Assembly (NCBI GenBank): GCA_029582165.1
Contig: CM055879.1
Span: 34,080,330 to 34,144,329, forward strand
Source of the DNA: Portulaca oleracea
Lineage: Eukaryota; Streptophyta; Magnoliopsida; Caryophyllales; Portulacaceae
Reading direction: 5' to 3'
Length of the DNA: 64,000 nt
The position numbers and the translations under genes were made by a program. The notes beneath the pieces are model-generated. The model was not told the origin of the DNA. It did no database searches and saw only the letters and a list, made by a program, of their open reading frames with translations. Positions 47,297 through 59,370 of this stretch are shown here, piece after piece (the first letter of the stretch is position 1; every line of letters starts with the position of its first letter).

Positions 47297-50200
47297 CTAC
47301 TCACTAACCACATTCTTAATGTCATCACCCTGATATTGCTTCCATAATAACCACAAGACTTGCATCAACCCACCATTTCCCATATGCAGAAGAAATATCT
47401 GCCCTCTAATGCCTAAAAATACAGACATTAACTTAAGGATAACAAACACACTACCTATGCCCATAAGATTCCAGTTCTTTCCCTGCACGAAACACAATGA
47501 TAGATAAGCTGCTAATTACAAACTTAAGAATATAAAAGTATCGGAAAGAAAATAAGTGAAGAATAGCACCTGTGTTTGCTGAAACACCTCATCAGATACT
47601 TCTTTCATGAAGTCGGACAAGAAGCAGCCGGCCAGAAGCCCAATTGGCATCAATAGTTCTTGATTCCTGGACATTGTATACAATATGTCTGACAGGAAAC
47701 TCAAAACAAACCATGCAACGAATGCCCACTTAGACATTTCCAAGGCAACTGAGAGTAGTCGTTTTAGAAGTTGGTCTTCTGCTTTCTTCCAAGGGAATTC
47801 TTTGATTGGATCGGGAAGGGATTTCCATAACTGCTCCTTGACGGCATTCATTTGCATCTTTGCTTTATCGGGCATCCCATATTGTGCTACAACTAATTTT
47901 CTTGTGGGTTTAAAAGAGACACGCGGGTTGGCACCAAAAGAAACAGTACATGCGTGATGCCAAAGCGGAGCATTGGCTGTTTTTAACTGTCAGAGAACCC
48001 AAATGTAATGAGAAATTGTTCCATCTTTGTCTAAATGCAATGTGGAATACGTTAAGCTTATCAAAACCTATCGCTAGTTCCTGATGTTGGAAAAAAGTTT
48101 TTGGAATTTGTTGCCTACCAGTACCAGTCAATAGATTTTTTAGTATGCATAAGGCTCAGTTTGAAAATGAGGATCAAACATAACAATTAACACTATACAA
48201 TTTCTCACAAAGTTGGACTCATGCCTGAACGTAGAATACATGAAAAATAGTCTTGCTAACATGGCAAACAACTAATTACAATCACATTTGTTTTTTGGAC
48301 AAATTGCTGACAACTGACTTGAGTATGAGCTTTATTTACCTTTGTAGAGGTTTATAAACAATGAAATTAAATGAGAAACACATGTATGATTACGGGCTAA
48401 GAATTCTGCAAAAGTGAGAAGCTTTGTTATACTAGGATCAATAAGTGTTGTGAACTTGTAGTATTTACTAGTATCTAAAAGGAATAGACATGCTAGACGT
48501 AAATGAATGCCAACCCAATGGATCAAATGGCCTTCAATTGTTTGGGGTGAGTTCTTATGCCCTGGAAATTACTGTTTAAAGTGAGCGACTTATGCGATAT
48601 ATGTCTGAAACTATATCTACCAGGCTCTAGGAGCTCATAAAAGGGAGGCTTTTTCAGGCTATTGAAGCTGGTTGGATTCAAAATTAACTAAGACTTGAGG
48701 TCAGAAAAATTCTATGAATAATTATAAAAGTCAAGTGAGGATTACATGCCTAATATGCTTATATTATGTCATCGACTTATGCAAAGCGCTTCCTCTAGGG
48801 CCTAAGCTACTCTAACAGGAGATAATTAGAAGGTTAGATAATCTCACGATGCTGCTTTGTTAGAAACCCATGGTGATGACACCACCATTTGCTCAGACAG
48901 AGGGAATAACAAACTAGAGGACTCCATGCTTATGATCAGTGAAACTCTTCTAGGAGCACTTCAAATACAACCTCATGCACATTTACGAATGGTCATGTCC
49001 GTGATACCTCTATGTTGGGTGTGGAGACCAAATGGAAGAAGGAAGGAGGAAGAAGTTGAGCACCGCGAGACGCCACCAGCGTGGTTTGGACGCCACCAGC
49101 GCCGCATACCGCATCTAGACGCTACCAGCGTCTAAGCACCCCCTGGCAGCGCCTCAGTCAGTACGCTCAGGACACCGGACGCTGTCCGCGTTTGGAACCC
49201 CCCCACCAGCGCCCTTTTGCGGAGTTCGCCCCCTGCCAGCGTCAATTTGACGCTATAGCGTCTAAGTATTTGTGCGTCATTTGTTGGGCCAATGAATAAA
49301 GGCCCACGAGTTGTGTGTTTCTTGTGCGGCAAGTTGCTCGATATTTTTAGGTTATTGTTAACCTAGTTCCCCCTTGTTTCCTAGTATATATAGGGGTTCA
49401 GGTTCTCCCTATCATGTATCCTTGAGAAATCCCAGAGAGTATCCCAGAAAGAAAATCCCTAAGATCAAGTGAGATAGAGAGAAACACAACCTTGTATTGT
49501 AATCCTCATACTACTAGTGCATCGATTCCGTGGTTTTTTTTCCCGCTTTGGGTTTTTTCCACGTTAAAATCCTGGTGTCGAATTTTTTATTTCTTTTCCG
49601 CTATTATTTCCTATTGATTGTGTTTTGCTTGAGTACTCTTCGATCCTAACACTCTATGCACCACAAGATCATTCAGATTGCATTAATATTTCCCTCACAT
49701 AATCCAGTCTATGAAATAAATCGACCCCAACCACTACCAGACCAAGGAAACACCCAAACACACTAGTGAGATACCAGTATACCACCTCCCAGTGTCTTAC
49801 TAATATCACTATTCTGTCATGTCAGTCTAAGAATCTACTGACAGAAAGCACTTCTGCACTTATCAATAATCACCAAATGATAGATTATGTTCACAAACAA
49901 AACACGATAACCCATATGTGGAGTATTTGCCTATTTGGCAAGGTGTCCATAAAATTTATAGGGGAAATTGGGCTGAAGGCCAAAGATGAATCCCATTCAT
50001 GCTCATAGCTGAATGTATAGTTACTTGTAACAACATACACTCAAACCCAAATTGGGATGTTCTCCCAGTAAATCACCATTGCAATAAGCCTCTCCAAGCT
50101 AAAAAAACACTCAAATTGAAATTGTAAGTGACTGAAACTGAAACTATAAGCCTCAACCATTACAACTGCAGTTCATCCCTCTTAATTTAGGGGTTGAATA

Positions 50201-50406
50201 GATATCTCCAGACTCCATAATCCAAACCCCGTTATAGCTCCGCTCTACTATTAAATCTTCGCCGAGTGGTGTGTTGATTATATGAATAGCTCCAACATTA
50301 TAATTTATTTGGGGGAGAATACAGTAAAGAAATGTGAAGGAAAGAAACAAGAAATGAAACGTACCCGAAACGTCGACGAAGAAACGGCCGACGGCAGCGA
50401 TGCCAT
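47297..50406 (-). CDS. Predicted plastid membrane protein, family not named
   Basis: Three exons, 50406-50365, 47986-47570, 47482-47297; 14 + 139 + 61 codons, 214 aa, GT-AG introns. Exon 1 is only 42 nt (MASLPSAVSSSTFR). Residues 1 to about 48 are rich in Ser/Ala/Arg/Lys and poor in acids, like a chloroplast transit peptide. A basic/acidic helix (about 52-98, KAKMQMNAVKEQLWKSLPDP) leads to three hydrophobic segments at about 101-119, 125-140 and 158-180. The tail is short and acidic. I do not recognise the family; membrane location and plastid import are inferred. Intron 1 (2378 nt) has a solo LTR. The 5' leader has a CT/GA microsatellite (50437-50468). Confidence 0.85.
49008..49656. mobile_element. 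Solo LTR with palindromic GACGCT motifs
   Basis: Element 49013-49651 (639 bp) starts TGTTGGG and ends CCTAACA, flanked by the 5-bp duplication CTCTA (49008-49012, 49652-49656). It has a TATATATAGG box near 49386 and an AT-rich 3' part. Its first 250 bases are GC-rich and hold about eight copies of a GACGC(T/C).CCAGCG-type word. Lies in intron 1 of the plastid membrane protein gene. Related to 61727-62409. Confidence 0.9.
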
Positions 50407-50436
50407 GAGATTGTGCTCTCCCCGGCGATTCGCCCT

Positions 50437-50468
50437 TTCTCTCTCACCCTCTCTCTCTCTCTCTCTCA
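50437..50468. repeat. CT/GA microsatellite in 5' leader
   Basis: Imperfect (CT)n just upstream of the start codon of the minus-strand plastid membrane protein; on the mRNA it would be a GA-rich leader. Confidence 0.75.
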
Positions 50469-50599
50469 GCACATCATATCGCCTGCAAAAGTTTTGGGCC
50501 GAGTGGATGGTTTTGGGCTGGGCGCATGTCATCTAATACCCATGTACAAGCCCATATCATATGCTGTTCGATTTGCATTCATCTACTACCTCCGTCCTT

Positions 50600-51120
50600 G
50601 AATAAATCACCTCATGATTTCAAGCCGAAACATTCACTTGATTCCAAGGGAAGACATTGAGAGAAAAGTTGTAGGAAATCAGTGAGTACATTTCTGAGTG
50701 TGTAACCAATTGATATTGGTCTGGTAAGGGTGTAACCGACCTCTGGTAGATTGTGGGCGAGGACCTCGGTAAGTAGTGCAACAGAAACCAAGTGTTGTAG
50801 TTTCTGTGAGTGATAATCACTAACGTGGTTCGTGGAATCTTTAATCTAAATCGTTGCTAGGACAACTTAGTTGGGATGCTAGCCAACTTAGTTGAGACTC
50901 TAGCTCCGTTGTAACTGTCCTGAGGGCATCGGCTCTAGGACAACGATACTGTTTGTAACCACCTCAATGTAACGTTTTTTTGTTTACATTCAATGATATA
51001 AGTACTTTTGTTACACTGTGTTCAAAACTTTAACGGTAAGTTAAGGTCTGTCACTAACGTCCTCATTGAGTGTGCAAAATTTCAATAACTTTATTCACCC
51101 CCATCTAGGATTCTTTCAAA
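50600..51120. mobile_element. Possible LTR remnant
   Basis: Ends with TTTATTCACCCCCATCTAGG, wording common at retroelement LTR ends, after a GT-rich segment with repeated GTGTAACC and CTTAGTTG words. No TSD found. Confidence 0.3.
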
Positions 51121-54040
51121 GTGATCATATATATATGCTTCATTTTATGATCACTTATAAACTATATAAAAACATTTATTTATTTATATTTTTAACAAAA
51201 TTAAACTATGAAATAAATGTGCACTCTCTACTATAGTTGACAAAATTAGACTATTATTTATATTAGTTGATCTAACTAATAACTTCAATACTCTTATAGT
51301 TGATAAATATATATAATTACTGGAGAAAATATTAGTAAAAGTAACAAAAATATGAATTCTAAACAATTCAAAATGCTTATTAACAATCTTAATTCAAGAC
51401 ATATATCATTATCCTAAATAAAATCATGCAAATCATGTTAACCTAGTTGAAGAAGCTCAACTTAGAAAAGCTGAATGCTAAAATTTTTATCTTTTTTTTT
51501 AATCGCTAAAATTAGTTTATCTTAAATTCTGAATTAGTTGTAGTATTGTACTGGGAACAAGATTAAGATTTACATACATCAAGATCATGCAAATTGCAAT
51601 AAACAAGGACTTGTTTCTGATTAATTAATGCCAGGTGGTAAATTTTGACTGGACGGATTTAGGCAATTTGATTAATTAATCAATGGTAGTCTTAATAAAT
51701 AATAATTAAGCTCAATTATTCCTAAATGTTCATTTTAATATCCTAAATCAGTGTCTCGTGGATGACTCTAACAGTTTAACTGGTGAACAAAAATTTTGTG
51801 CTAGCGTATTCCTTCAATATTAGAATTTATCATTTTAATGAACTTTTGTTCATAATCTTTGTTGTTTTAAAATGCTAATGACATATTCCCACATAATTTA
51901 TTAGTTTACAAACTTTTTTTTTATATTATTATACCTCTATTTTCGGTCTAGCAATACTATAAAAACATCCGAATTGAACCACCTAATTATTTTATCGATT
52001 TTCGAGTTTTTTTAAATATAAATTTAACTTCTTTTTAAGGGATAGATTTAGGTTGGGTGAAATTTGATATTGGCTGGCAAAATATTGAAAAAAAAAAATG
52101 TAAACCTTAAAATGGTTTGTTTTAGAAAATTTTCAAAATTTCTTACGTTTTTCCAATACTTTACCAAGTAATATTTACCAAAATTTACCAAGCTTATATA
52201 TACTCCTCAAAAGAATGGATGGAGTAATAACACATCTATGTCACTCTCCCTGTTTTAAATTATATGTCATTATAAATAACTCGGAGTAATTTTACTTTTG
52301 AAACTTTTATATGTTAATTTCTCAACATAAATGAAACTGTTCATTTATAGTCAAAGATAGTTTTATAAAATATCATCTTACAATATTTTTTTCAAAAAAT
52401 ATATCCATATAATGACAAAGAGAATAAGGATTTTCAGAGATCATTTGAATTCTAATACCATGTAACACGGAATAATTGAGAGGTTCTTGGCACAACAATA
52501 AGTTTCTAAGTTTCTGTACCAAATTTATATTAGAGTACAAGATATAATTAGTGTTCCTCTTATATATCCTCTATTAAAAGTTTTTAGTTATATTGATGCT
52601 TACACATAGTATTAAAGTTTTTTTGAGTGAGATATCTTTGGTCTCAATCTTAAATATATATCGTTGACTCGTTGTGATTATTTGGGCAAAGTTATGAGAT
52701 TTTTTGTAGCATCTACTCCTCAAACATAATGGATATTCCTATGATGTGAGGAAATATTAATAAAACATAAAATCATTCATGCACCTTCAAGAATTAGATT
52801 ATTGAAGACAAAAAAAAATGACAAATAAACTAAGGGAGTGAAAAGATTTTAATCTAAGTAACTTCTATATTCCCTCCATTTTATAATAATTGTTGCCATT
52901 AATTTATCAATTTTAATTAATAATGTAATCAATTACTGCATACAGTTATTATGTATGTAAAATTAGGCAAAATATGTCTCTCCCCCACACTAAAGGGCTT
53001 AGTAGTTAGTACGTACATGTGTTGTTAGTAACTTAGCATAAATAGAAAACTCCACCTAAAAGTTCACTGTCGACGTAATAAAAAAGTTACTCCGTGTCAA
53101 TTTTATCTCATAGACCTTCCTACTCATGTAATAGCCAATTGAATGAATTGATTTTTCCGCCCCAAAATTACCAGATGGTAGAAAACATTTAGTTGGAACA
53201 TTTATATGAAAGTCTAATTAAGATCTAACAAAATTATTTTTAAAGTTTAATTAAGGTCTATCAAAACTATTTTGGTGTAAATGTTTTGGTGAGGCATGCG
53301 AAAATCAATGAAAGAAAAAAAGAGAATATATTTAGGTTTTATCGAATGCCCTTAATTAATGATGTAATTTCACAGATGAAATGTAGTTGCGAAGTTAATG
53401 TCTTTCCTGTAGATACATAGTTCACTTGATAATATATCCAAAAATTTGAAATGTGTGTGGTTTCCACATGGATCAATACTCAAGTGTCATATGCTACATT
53501 TTGGATTACTTACTTAAATCTTGCAAGAGGTTAAATTTGCAAAAATATAATCAATATTTATTATAAAATATCATCGTAAATTTATTAATAATATTGCAAA
53601 ATTTATTGATATTTTTTTAAAGTTATCGATAAATTTTTTTACACAAATTCATCACATAAAAAGTGACCTATTTTAAAACATGCGGTGAATCGATCGATGT
53701 AGGTCGTACCATAATGTCCGATATAATTTGCATGTTACTACTTTCTCAATCTCTAAACTAATCTTTAAACTTCAATATGTTTGATTGAAGTTGCTACATG
53801 GTAGTTTCTCTCTTATTATACAAGTCCAACTACGACTTTGAAGTTTAAAAACCTACTGCTAAACTAATACCTACAATTAATAATGCAATTGCTACATGAA
53901 AACTTTTGTTTCAATATATAGTTCAATTTCAATATATAGTTCAATTCCCATTATGTTGAAAGTTCACAATACAAGCTAGGTTAAAGAAAACCCACTGGCA
54001 AGCAACCATGGTAATTTGACGCACCCTTAATCATATCTAA
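51121..54040. other. AT-rich intergenic DNA
   Basis: No gene is seen. Weak Stowaway-like words (CTCTCCCTGTTTTAAATTAT at about 52243, ATTCCCTCCATTTTATAAT at about 52870) suggest decayed MITEs. Confidence 0.5.
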
Positions 54041-54041
54041 C

Positions 54042-54600
54042 CTAGTATGTCTGTAGATTCATCGAACCATCCTCATCTCCATCACACTCAACTTCTGGTA
54101 ATGTAGCTTTTTGGTCGCCTAACACTATGCATGTGTCACAACACATCGCTGATCTAGTTATTGTGTGGTACGATTTACCCTTAGACTTAAGTGGAATTTC
54201 CTTGTCAAACAACATTTCTGAAGTCGTTTTCCACTTTTGCCAACCAACTTTAATTCGATATGTAATATCATCACCAATCTTCCCATCACTTTGTAAGACA
54301 AAACCTAGCATCTAGACTTCTCCACCATCGGAATGACCACCCCACCAATGGTAATTCCTTGATTGTGATTCTTGTTCTCAACTCCACTATAATGACACAT
54401 CATGTACTTTGTCTTTGACCAACTCATTCTAAAACCCTAAACCTTAACGTATCTTTAATTTTAGAATGAGTCAGTAATCAACGAATTGGCTAAGGAGATC
54501 CAAAACGAGTTACCGTGGTGTATTCTTTTTCACGGATGATATAGTACTTATAGCTGAGTTTGATGATGAATAAAATTTGGGCTAGTGCCCCATTGATCGA
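54042..54600. mobile_element. RTE-type LINE fragment with inverted 5' piece
   Basis: On the minus strand, 54420-54042 reads as the end of an RTE reverse transcriptase (QSDGKIGDDITYRIKVGWQK, then MLFDKEIPLKSKGK), ending after a frameshift in KLSVMEMRMVR. On the plus strand, 54500-54585 reads IQNELPWCILF then TDDIVLIAEFDDE, the catalytic (F/Y)xDD region that lies upstream in these proteins. So the 5' and 3' pieces face each other, as in a LINE inserted by twin priming. Confidence 0.75.
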
Positions 54601-54619
54601 AAAAAAAATAAAAAAAAAT

Positions 54620-54910
54620 ACCCTGGATATATTGATAAAATGTGGCTAAAATGGATTGAAATGACTACTTCTATCATCAAGCTAAGGTGCACCTTCCTTT
54701 TAGAAAGCTCATATGTCGGGAACTTTCCAGTTAAGCATGCTTGGTTCGGAGTAGTCTCAGGATGGGTGACCTACTGAGAAGTTTTTCCAGACAACATGTG
54801 AGTGAGGACAAAGCACGCTGGAAGGATTTGTGGTGATTTATGGGTCAAGTCACGATCTGTAAATCAGTTATCAGAAATATCTACAACCCATGAAGAGTCG
54901 GGGCATTACA
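54620..54910 (+). mobile_element. Cassandra-type TRIM LTR with 5S rRNA-like core
   Basis: The core 54721-54786 is 5S-like and keeps the internal promoter boxes: AGTTAAGCATGCTTGG (box A, one base from 5S) and AGGATGGGTGACC (box C). It is followed by GTGAGTGAGGACAAAGCACG and ends GGGGCATTACA, as in Cassandra LTRs. The first bases (TGTAACACC) are missing or diverged when compared with 886-1012. A single LTR, not a full element. Confidence 0.88.
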
Positions 54911-56656
54911 ATGTGCTCATAGAAAGATTGAATAACAAGATGGAGCTTTCAATTACAATTTTTTTTTGTGTTCAATTTTTAATTAATCCTCCAAAGAGGT
55001 ATTGCAACCTCACCATCTAGATTAGTAGATTGTGTACGAGTGCCATGACTCCATAACGTACTATATGGTTTTTTTTTTTTAATCTTTTTAATAAATTAAA
55101 TAAACTAGGGTTCGACCTCTTTTGCACAAAAATAAAGTCCTGGGTTTATCTGTTATTACAAGCAACATCGACATCTTTGTCTGCGTCGATGGGTTTGAAA
55201 AGAATTTTCATAGCAATTTTTATTAATTAGTCAGTGTCATTTTCATGGACATTATATTATAAATAATAAAATAAAGGACCCATATGTATGATGCTAGCAG
55301 TTGAATTGTTAATGCGAAGATTGGGCGAATAAAAAATGAAAAGTTAGCATTAATAGTCGTCGGGAGGCCATTGTCTTAGCTTAAATCAGGGTTACCTTTT
55401 TGGGTGTTAAATTATCATCCTCAATTAAAGTTAAACAATATTAATATGCATGCCTTGAGAGGATCAAATTTGAACTCTCTTTTGTTTGTTAGTCCTAAGC
55501 CTCTTCTGTTTCGTTTCTTCTCATTAAAGGATATTCTTTCACTATTTTGCTACAGGGCTGATATAAATTAATGACTATAATAGAGAACTCATTATATGAT
55601 CTTGGACCTTTTGTGAGCATGTGAGTATAGTTAAAATTTTGGCGTACGTCAAACATTGCCTTATTAGACATCAATTATGAAAGGTGAACATTAATTATTG
55701 TTATTGTGGACATCAAATATGAAGGTTAGACATCAACATTTGATGTCTGCCACGTAAAATCTTTATATTCCCCTTACATACTTAAGGTCTTCGAAAGCAA
55801 TACATAATGTCTAAAAATTATATAATATGAATTATTATAAATACATATTTCATTACTTTGAGGATTGTTGGTTTACACTAATTACAAGAGAACAATATGT
55901 TGAATTTCTCTCTCTTTTTTTTTAAAGGTTAGTGGGGCACAACTCACAAATACGTTAAATCTTTTCTCTGTGTTGCTATGTTATTTGTATGATTGTATGA
56001 ATTAATCATGTTTTACCCTTAACTATAAGTATTAGAGAAGTATATACAGTAAAGAGCAATATGTTAAATTTCTTTTTTTTTTTGGTTCGTAGGAACAAGT
56101 TAATGAATATGTTAATTTATTAAAATAATTAAATTTAACTATTTTACAGGGATTTAGGAGGATACCTTGTTTTATTTTAAATTTTAATTAACCAATTATA
56201 AGGGGAACTTGTATAGTTGTATAATTGAATTGTTTAAATTCAATGAACTATTGTACTAGTATGGCGGCTAATATGAAATTATGGTTTCAATCCTATAAAG
56301 TGAATACCCTTTTCAACAAATTTTGAGTAGCTAGGTGTATATATACACCTTTATATTATTGAAATTCAAATTAATTAACAAAAAAATTTACTGGCATTTT
56401 AGAATGTCATGGTGTAAGTCACATCATAAATTTGTCTTTATAGATGCATGGGAGTTGACAATAACTACAAAAAAAAGCTTTCAAATTCCAAGCATGTCAA
56501 CCACTTCTAACAAATTTTAACCCTGCTTTATCATGGAAAGGTCCCAATATCAAACAATCACCTTTTGACTTTCTTTTCTCACAACTGTAATCAACTCCTT
56601 ACACTAATTTGAGAATCCAGCTTATGCAAATCTCTTGGGATTTTAAAACATAGTAT
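54911..56656. other. AT-rich intergenic DNA
   Basis: No gene. Short internal direct repeats such as AGACATCAA...TATGAA around 55669-55745. No element ends were identified. Confidence 0.45.
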
Positions 56657-57140
56657 ATATTCCCTCTGTTCCGTATTAGGTCGTTCTTTTTTTACGGTGT
56701 GATTGATTGCGGTGTGATGGTATGTGTAAAGTTGTGATGAAATGTGGAAAATTGTGAAAATAAATGAAAGTGAGTTGGTATCAAGTAAAAGTTTTGATTT
56801 TTTTATTTGAAAAGTTTTCACTTTAAATAAAAAGGGAAATAAAAAGTTAGGGTAAATTGTGGTGGAAAATGGAAATTTGTGGTGCGGTGTAGAACCGCAA
56901 ACGATCCCACTGCATAAAAGAACGGGGCCTAATTGTTGTTTAGTTGACTTTTACGATTTCAATATTATCTTTTGATTGATAATTTTTTATACAATATTTT
57001 ATTAATAATTATTTTTCTTTACGAATCTAATAGTAGTAATTTTATATAACAAGTCAATGTATATATTAAAAAATTATGATCAAAATTTTGTTTGACGGTA
57101 TAATTTACAAAAACAATAATTAATATGGAACAGAAGAAGT
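56657..57140. mobile_element. Stowaway-like MITE split by a Tourist-like MITE
   Basis: Outer element: ATTCCCTCTGTTCCGTATTA at the left and ATTAATATGGAACAGAAGAAGT at the right; its body after 56933 matches the reverse complement of the Stowaway at 46744-47000 (e.g. TTTTGATTGATAAT, ACGAATCTAATAG). Inner element, about 56677-56932: GGTCGTTCTTTT ... AAAAGAACGGGGCC, same family as 43914-44210. Confidence 0.75.
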
Positions 57141-58010
57141 ATCAAACACGGATTTTTTAATTTATCTATATATGTTGAAGTTAATTTATCATGATACTTA
57201 TTTTTCATCTTAGTATTTTAAAAGATAAGTTTTATTTACGATATGGTCTGCATGATGTATTTTCTGGAGGTCCTTTTTGAGTTTTACAAATAAACAATAT
57301 TTACTATTTTATTTTAAAACATTTGAAAATCTTATTAATCAATAGCATATATTTTAGTTTCAATTCATACACAACTACTCCCTAGTCTCCCTCCCTCTTT
57401 AACAAAAATTACAAAACTATAATTTTATGCATGATAGTGGCTTTTGTAACGGATCTCATCATTTTAATTTTATATCATAAATAATTGCATATTAATTAAA
57501 GTTTTGAACGATTAATTTACATACAAACCATATTGCTAGATAAAATGAAAATAATGAAAGACTTTCGTAGACCTACAAATATTTTTGGAGCCACACACAC
57601 ATTTGTATAATTAGCTAATATAATTTGTAATACTACCTTCATTGCTTAATATTTGTCAATTTTTTACCTTTCACAGTTTTTAATATAAGACGACTATCAT
57701 TTTCTAAAATATATTTTCAAAAAATTTAGAAAATTATATTTTTATGAAAGAAATTTTCACTATAAATATAATGAGAGTAATTTCACATGATAAATCATAA
57801 ATCATAATATATATTGAGAAATTTATTGTCAAAATTTTTAAAAAATAACTACATAATTACCACCGTGAGAGACATCTTTTTCTACAACCACTTATTACGT
57901 ACAACTTCAATTCTTATAGCCAGCTTACAACTTAATGACACGGTTGTAATCAACAAAAGAAACCCCTCATCATTAATTGTTGGAAGAATATAATTTTGAT
58001 GGAAAAATTT

Positions 58011-58354
58011 GGTTGTCAACCATAACAATCATTATAATGAAAATAAATTGTATTCATATATGTGTCAACTTTTATCTTCACTATTTATCTTTTTATTTAA
58101 TACAATACTATTATAAAATATATTTTCTTAATCAAAATTTTTTATGGAATTTTTTAAAAATTAAATATCTTAACTCTAAGTTTTAGCCTAGTAAACAAGC
58201 ATATTTTGAATTTTTTTTTAAATTTTTTAAAATAAAATAAAATAAAGTATTTTATAATTTTATGTTAACTAAAAAAACTAACGGTCAAGATAAAACTTGA
58301 CACATGCGTGAGTAACATTTATTTTACTTATGATAATTATCATGATTGACAACC
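58011..58354 (+). mobile_element. MITE with GGTTGTCAACC ends, copy 1
   Basis: 344 bp; starts GGTTGTCAACCATAACAATC, ends GATTGACAACC. The interior is very AT-rich and shares TATCTTAACTCTAAGTTTT and GCCTAGTAAACAAG with copy 2. Confidence 0.75.
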
Positions 58355-58579
58355 ACTATAATTTTGATTACATACAGAAAAATCAATGGTAAATTTGCAT
58401 CAACAAAGTTAGCCTTGGGAGTTAAGAAATGTTTTCCGTGCTTTGTAATGTTGTTTTGTAATATTGTTTATTGTTTTATAATATTGTTTTGCTGTATTTT
58501 GTGAACCTTTAAGCCCTAATTCAGCCAACAACAGAAAATTGAAGAAAAACTAGATCATCCTGAAAAGTCTTAATATGTG

Positions 58580-58840
58580 CTCCCTCCATTCCTCAATATC
58601 TGTCAATTTGACTAATTCTTTATTTTCCACAATATCTGTCACTTTACAATTCTAATATAATATTAATGACACTTTTCTAAGTTTACCTGTTACTTTTATC
58701 ATTACCAATACAACTATATAACCAAAATAGAAATTTATTTATTACTTTTATCATTCCCAATACAATTATCATTCTAAATACTATTTTCTTAAAATCTTCC
58801 CAAAATTCAAATATGACAATTATTAAGAAAAGACGGGAGT
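58580..58840. mobile_element. Stowaway-like MITE, diverged
   Basis: Begins CTCCCTCCATTCCTCAATAT and ends TTATTAAGAAAAGACGGGAG with TA following. Inner words TGTCA/TGACA pair. Left TA not seen. Confidence 0.6.
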
Positions 58841-59016
58841 ATTAACTAATAAATACAGGGGCTTGATATATAATTAATTTAATATCCTAGCTTATATTGC
58901 ACATGCAATAGCTTCTTATTCTTGCTTGTTAGGTAGCCATCAACTTCAAAATACATTTGACGGGTGACATTTCAATTAAGGCAATTAAGCTAATTAAATT
59001 GGGATACACTTATAAC

Positions 59017-59370
59017 GGTTGTCAACCATGACAACCACCATAAGTAAAATAAATTTTATTCATACATGTGTCAAGTTTTATCTTGACCGTTAGCTTTTTT
59101 ATTTAATATAAATTGAAAAAATATTTTTTTAAATTTTTAATTTATTTTCAAAAAATTTTAAATAAATAATTTTTAAAATATACTTGTTTACTAGGCAAAA
59201 ACTTAGAGTTAAGATATTTAAATGTTAAAAAATTTCGTAAAAATTTTATTAATTAAGAAAATATATTTTATAATGTTGTACTAAATAAAAAAATGAATAT
59301 CAAAGATAAAAGTTGACAAGTATATGAATAAATATGGTTTACATTGTGCTGGTTGTCATAGTTGACAACC
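59017..59370 (-). mobile_element. MITE with GGTTGTCAACC ends, copy 2 (inverted)
   Basis: 354 bp; same family as 58011-58354 but in the opposite orientation, about 660 bases away. The ends GGTTGTCAACCATGACAACC and GGTTGTCATAGTTGACAACC are themselves short palindromes. Confidence 0.75.

Noticed and set aside
49060..49265. CRISPR-like array (repeated palindromic word)
   Set aside because: Copies vary in sequence and spacing, there are no spacers of constant length, and this is a plant LTR.
49081..49332. Open frames on both strands at 49.1-49.3 kb
   Set aside because: They result from the GC-rich repeated words in the LTR U3 region.
54721..54786. A functional 5S rRNA gene
   Set aside because: Only the 3' half of 5S is matched and it is flanked by Cassandra LTR sequence, so it is element-borne.
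54802..55020. A 72-aa coding frame
   Set aside because: It overlaps the Cassandra LTR and has no support beyond being open.
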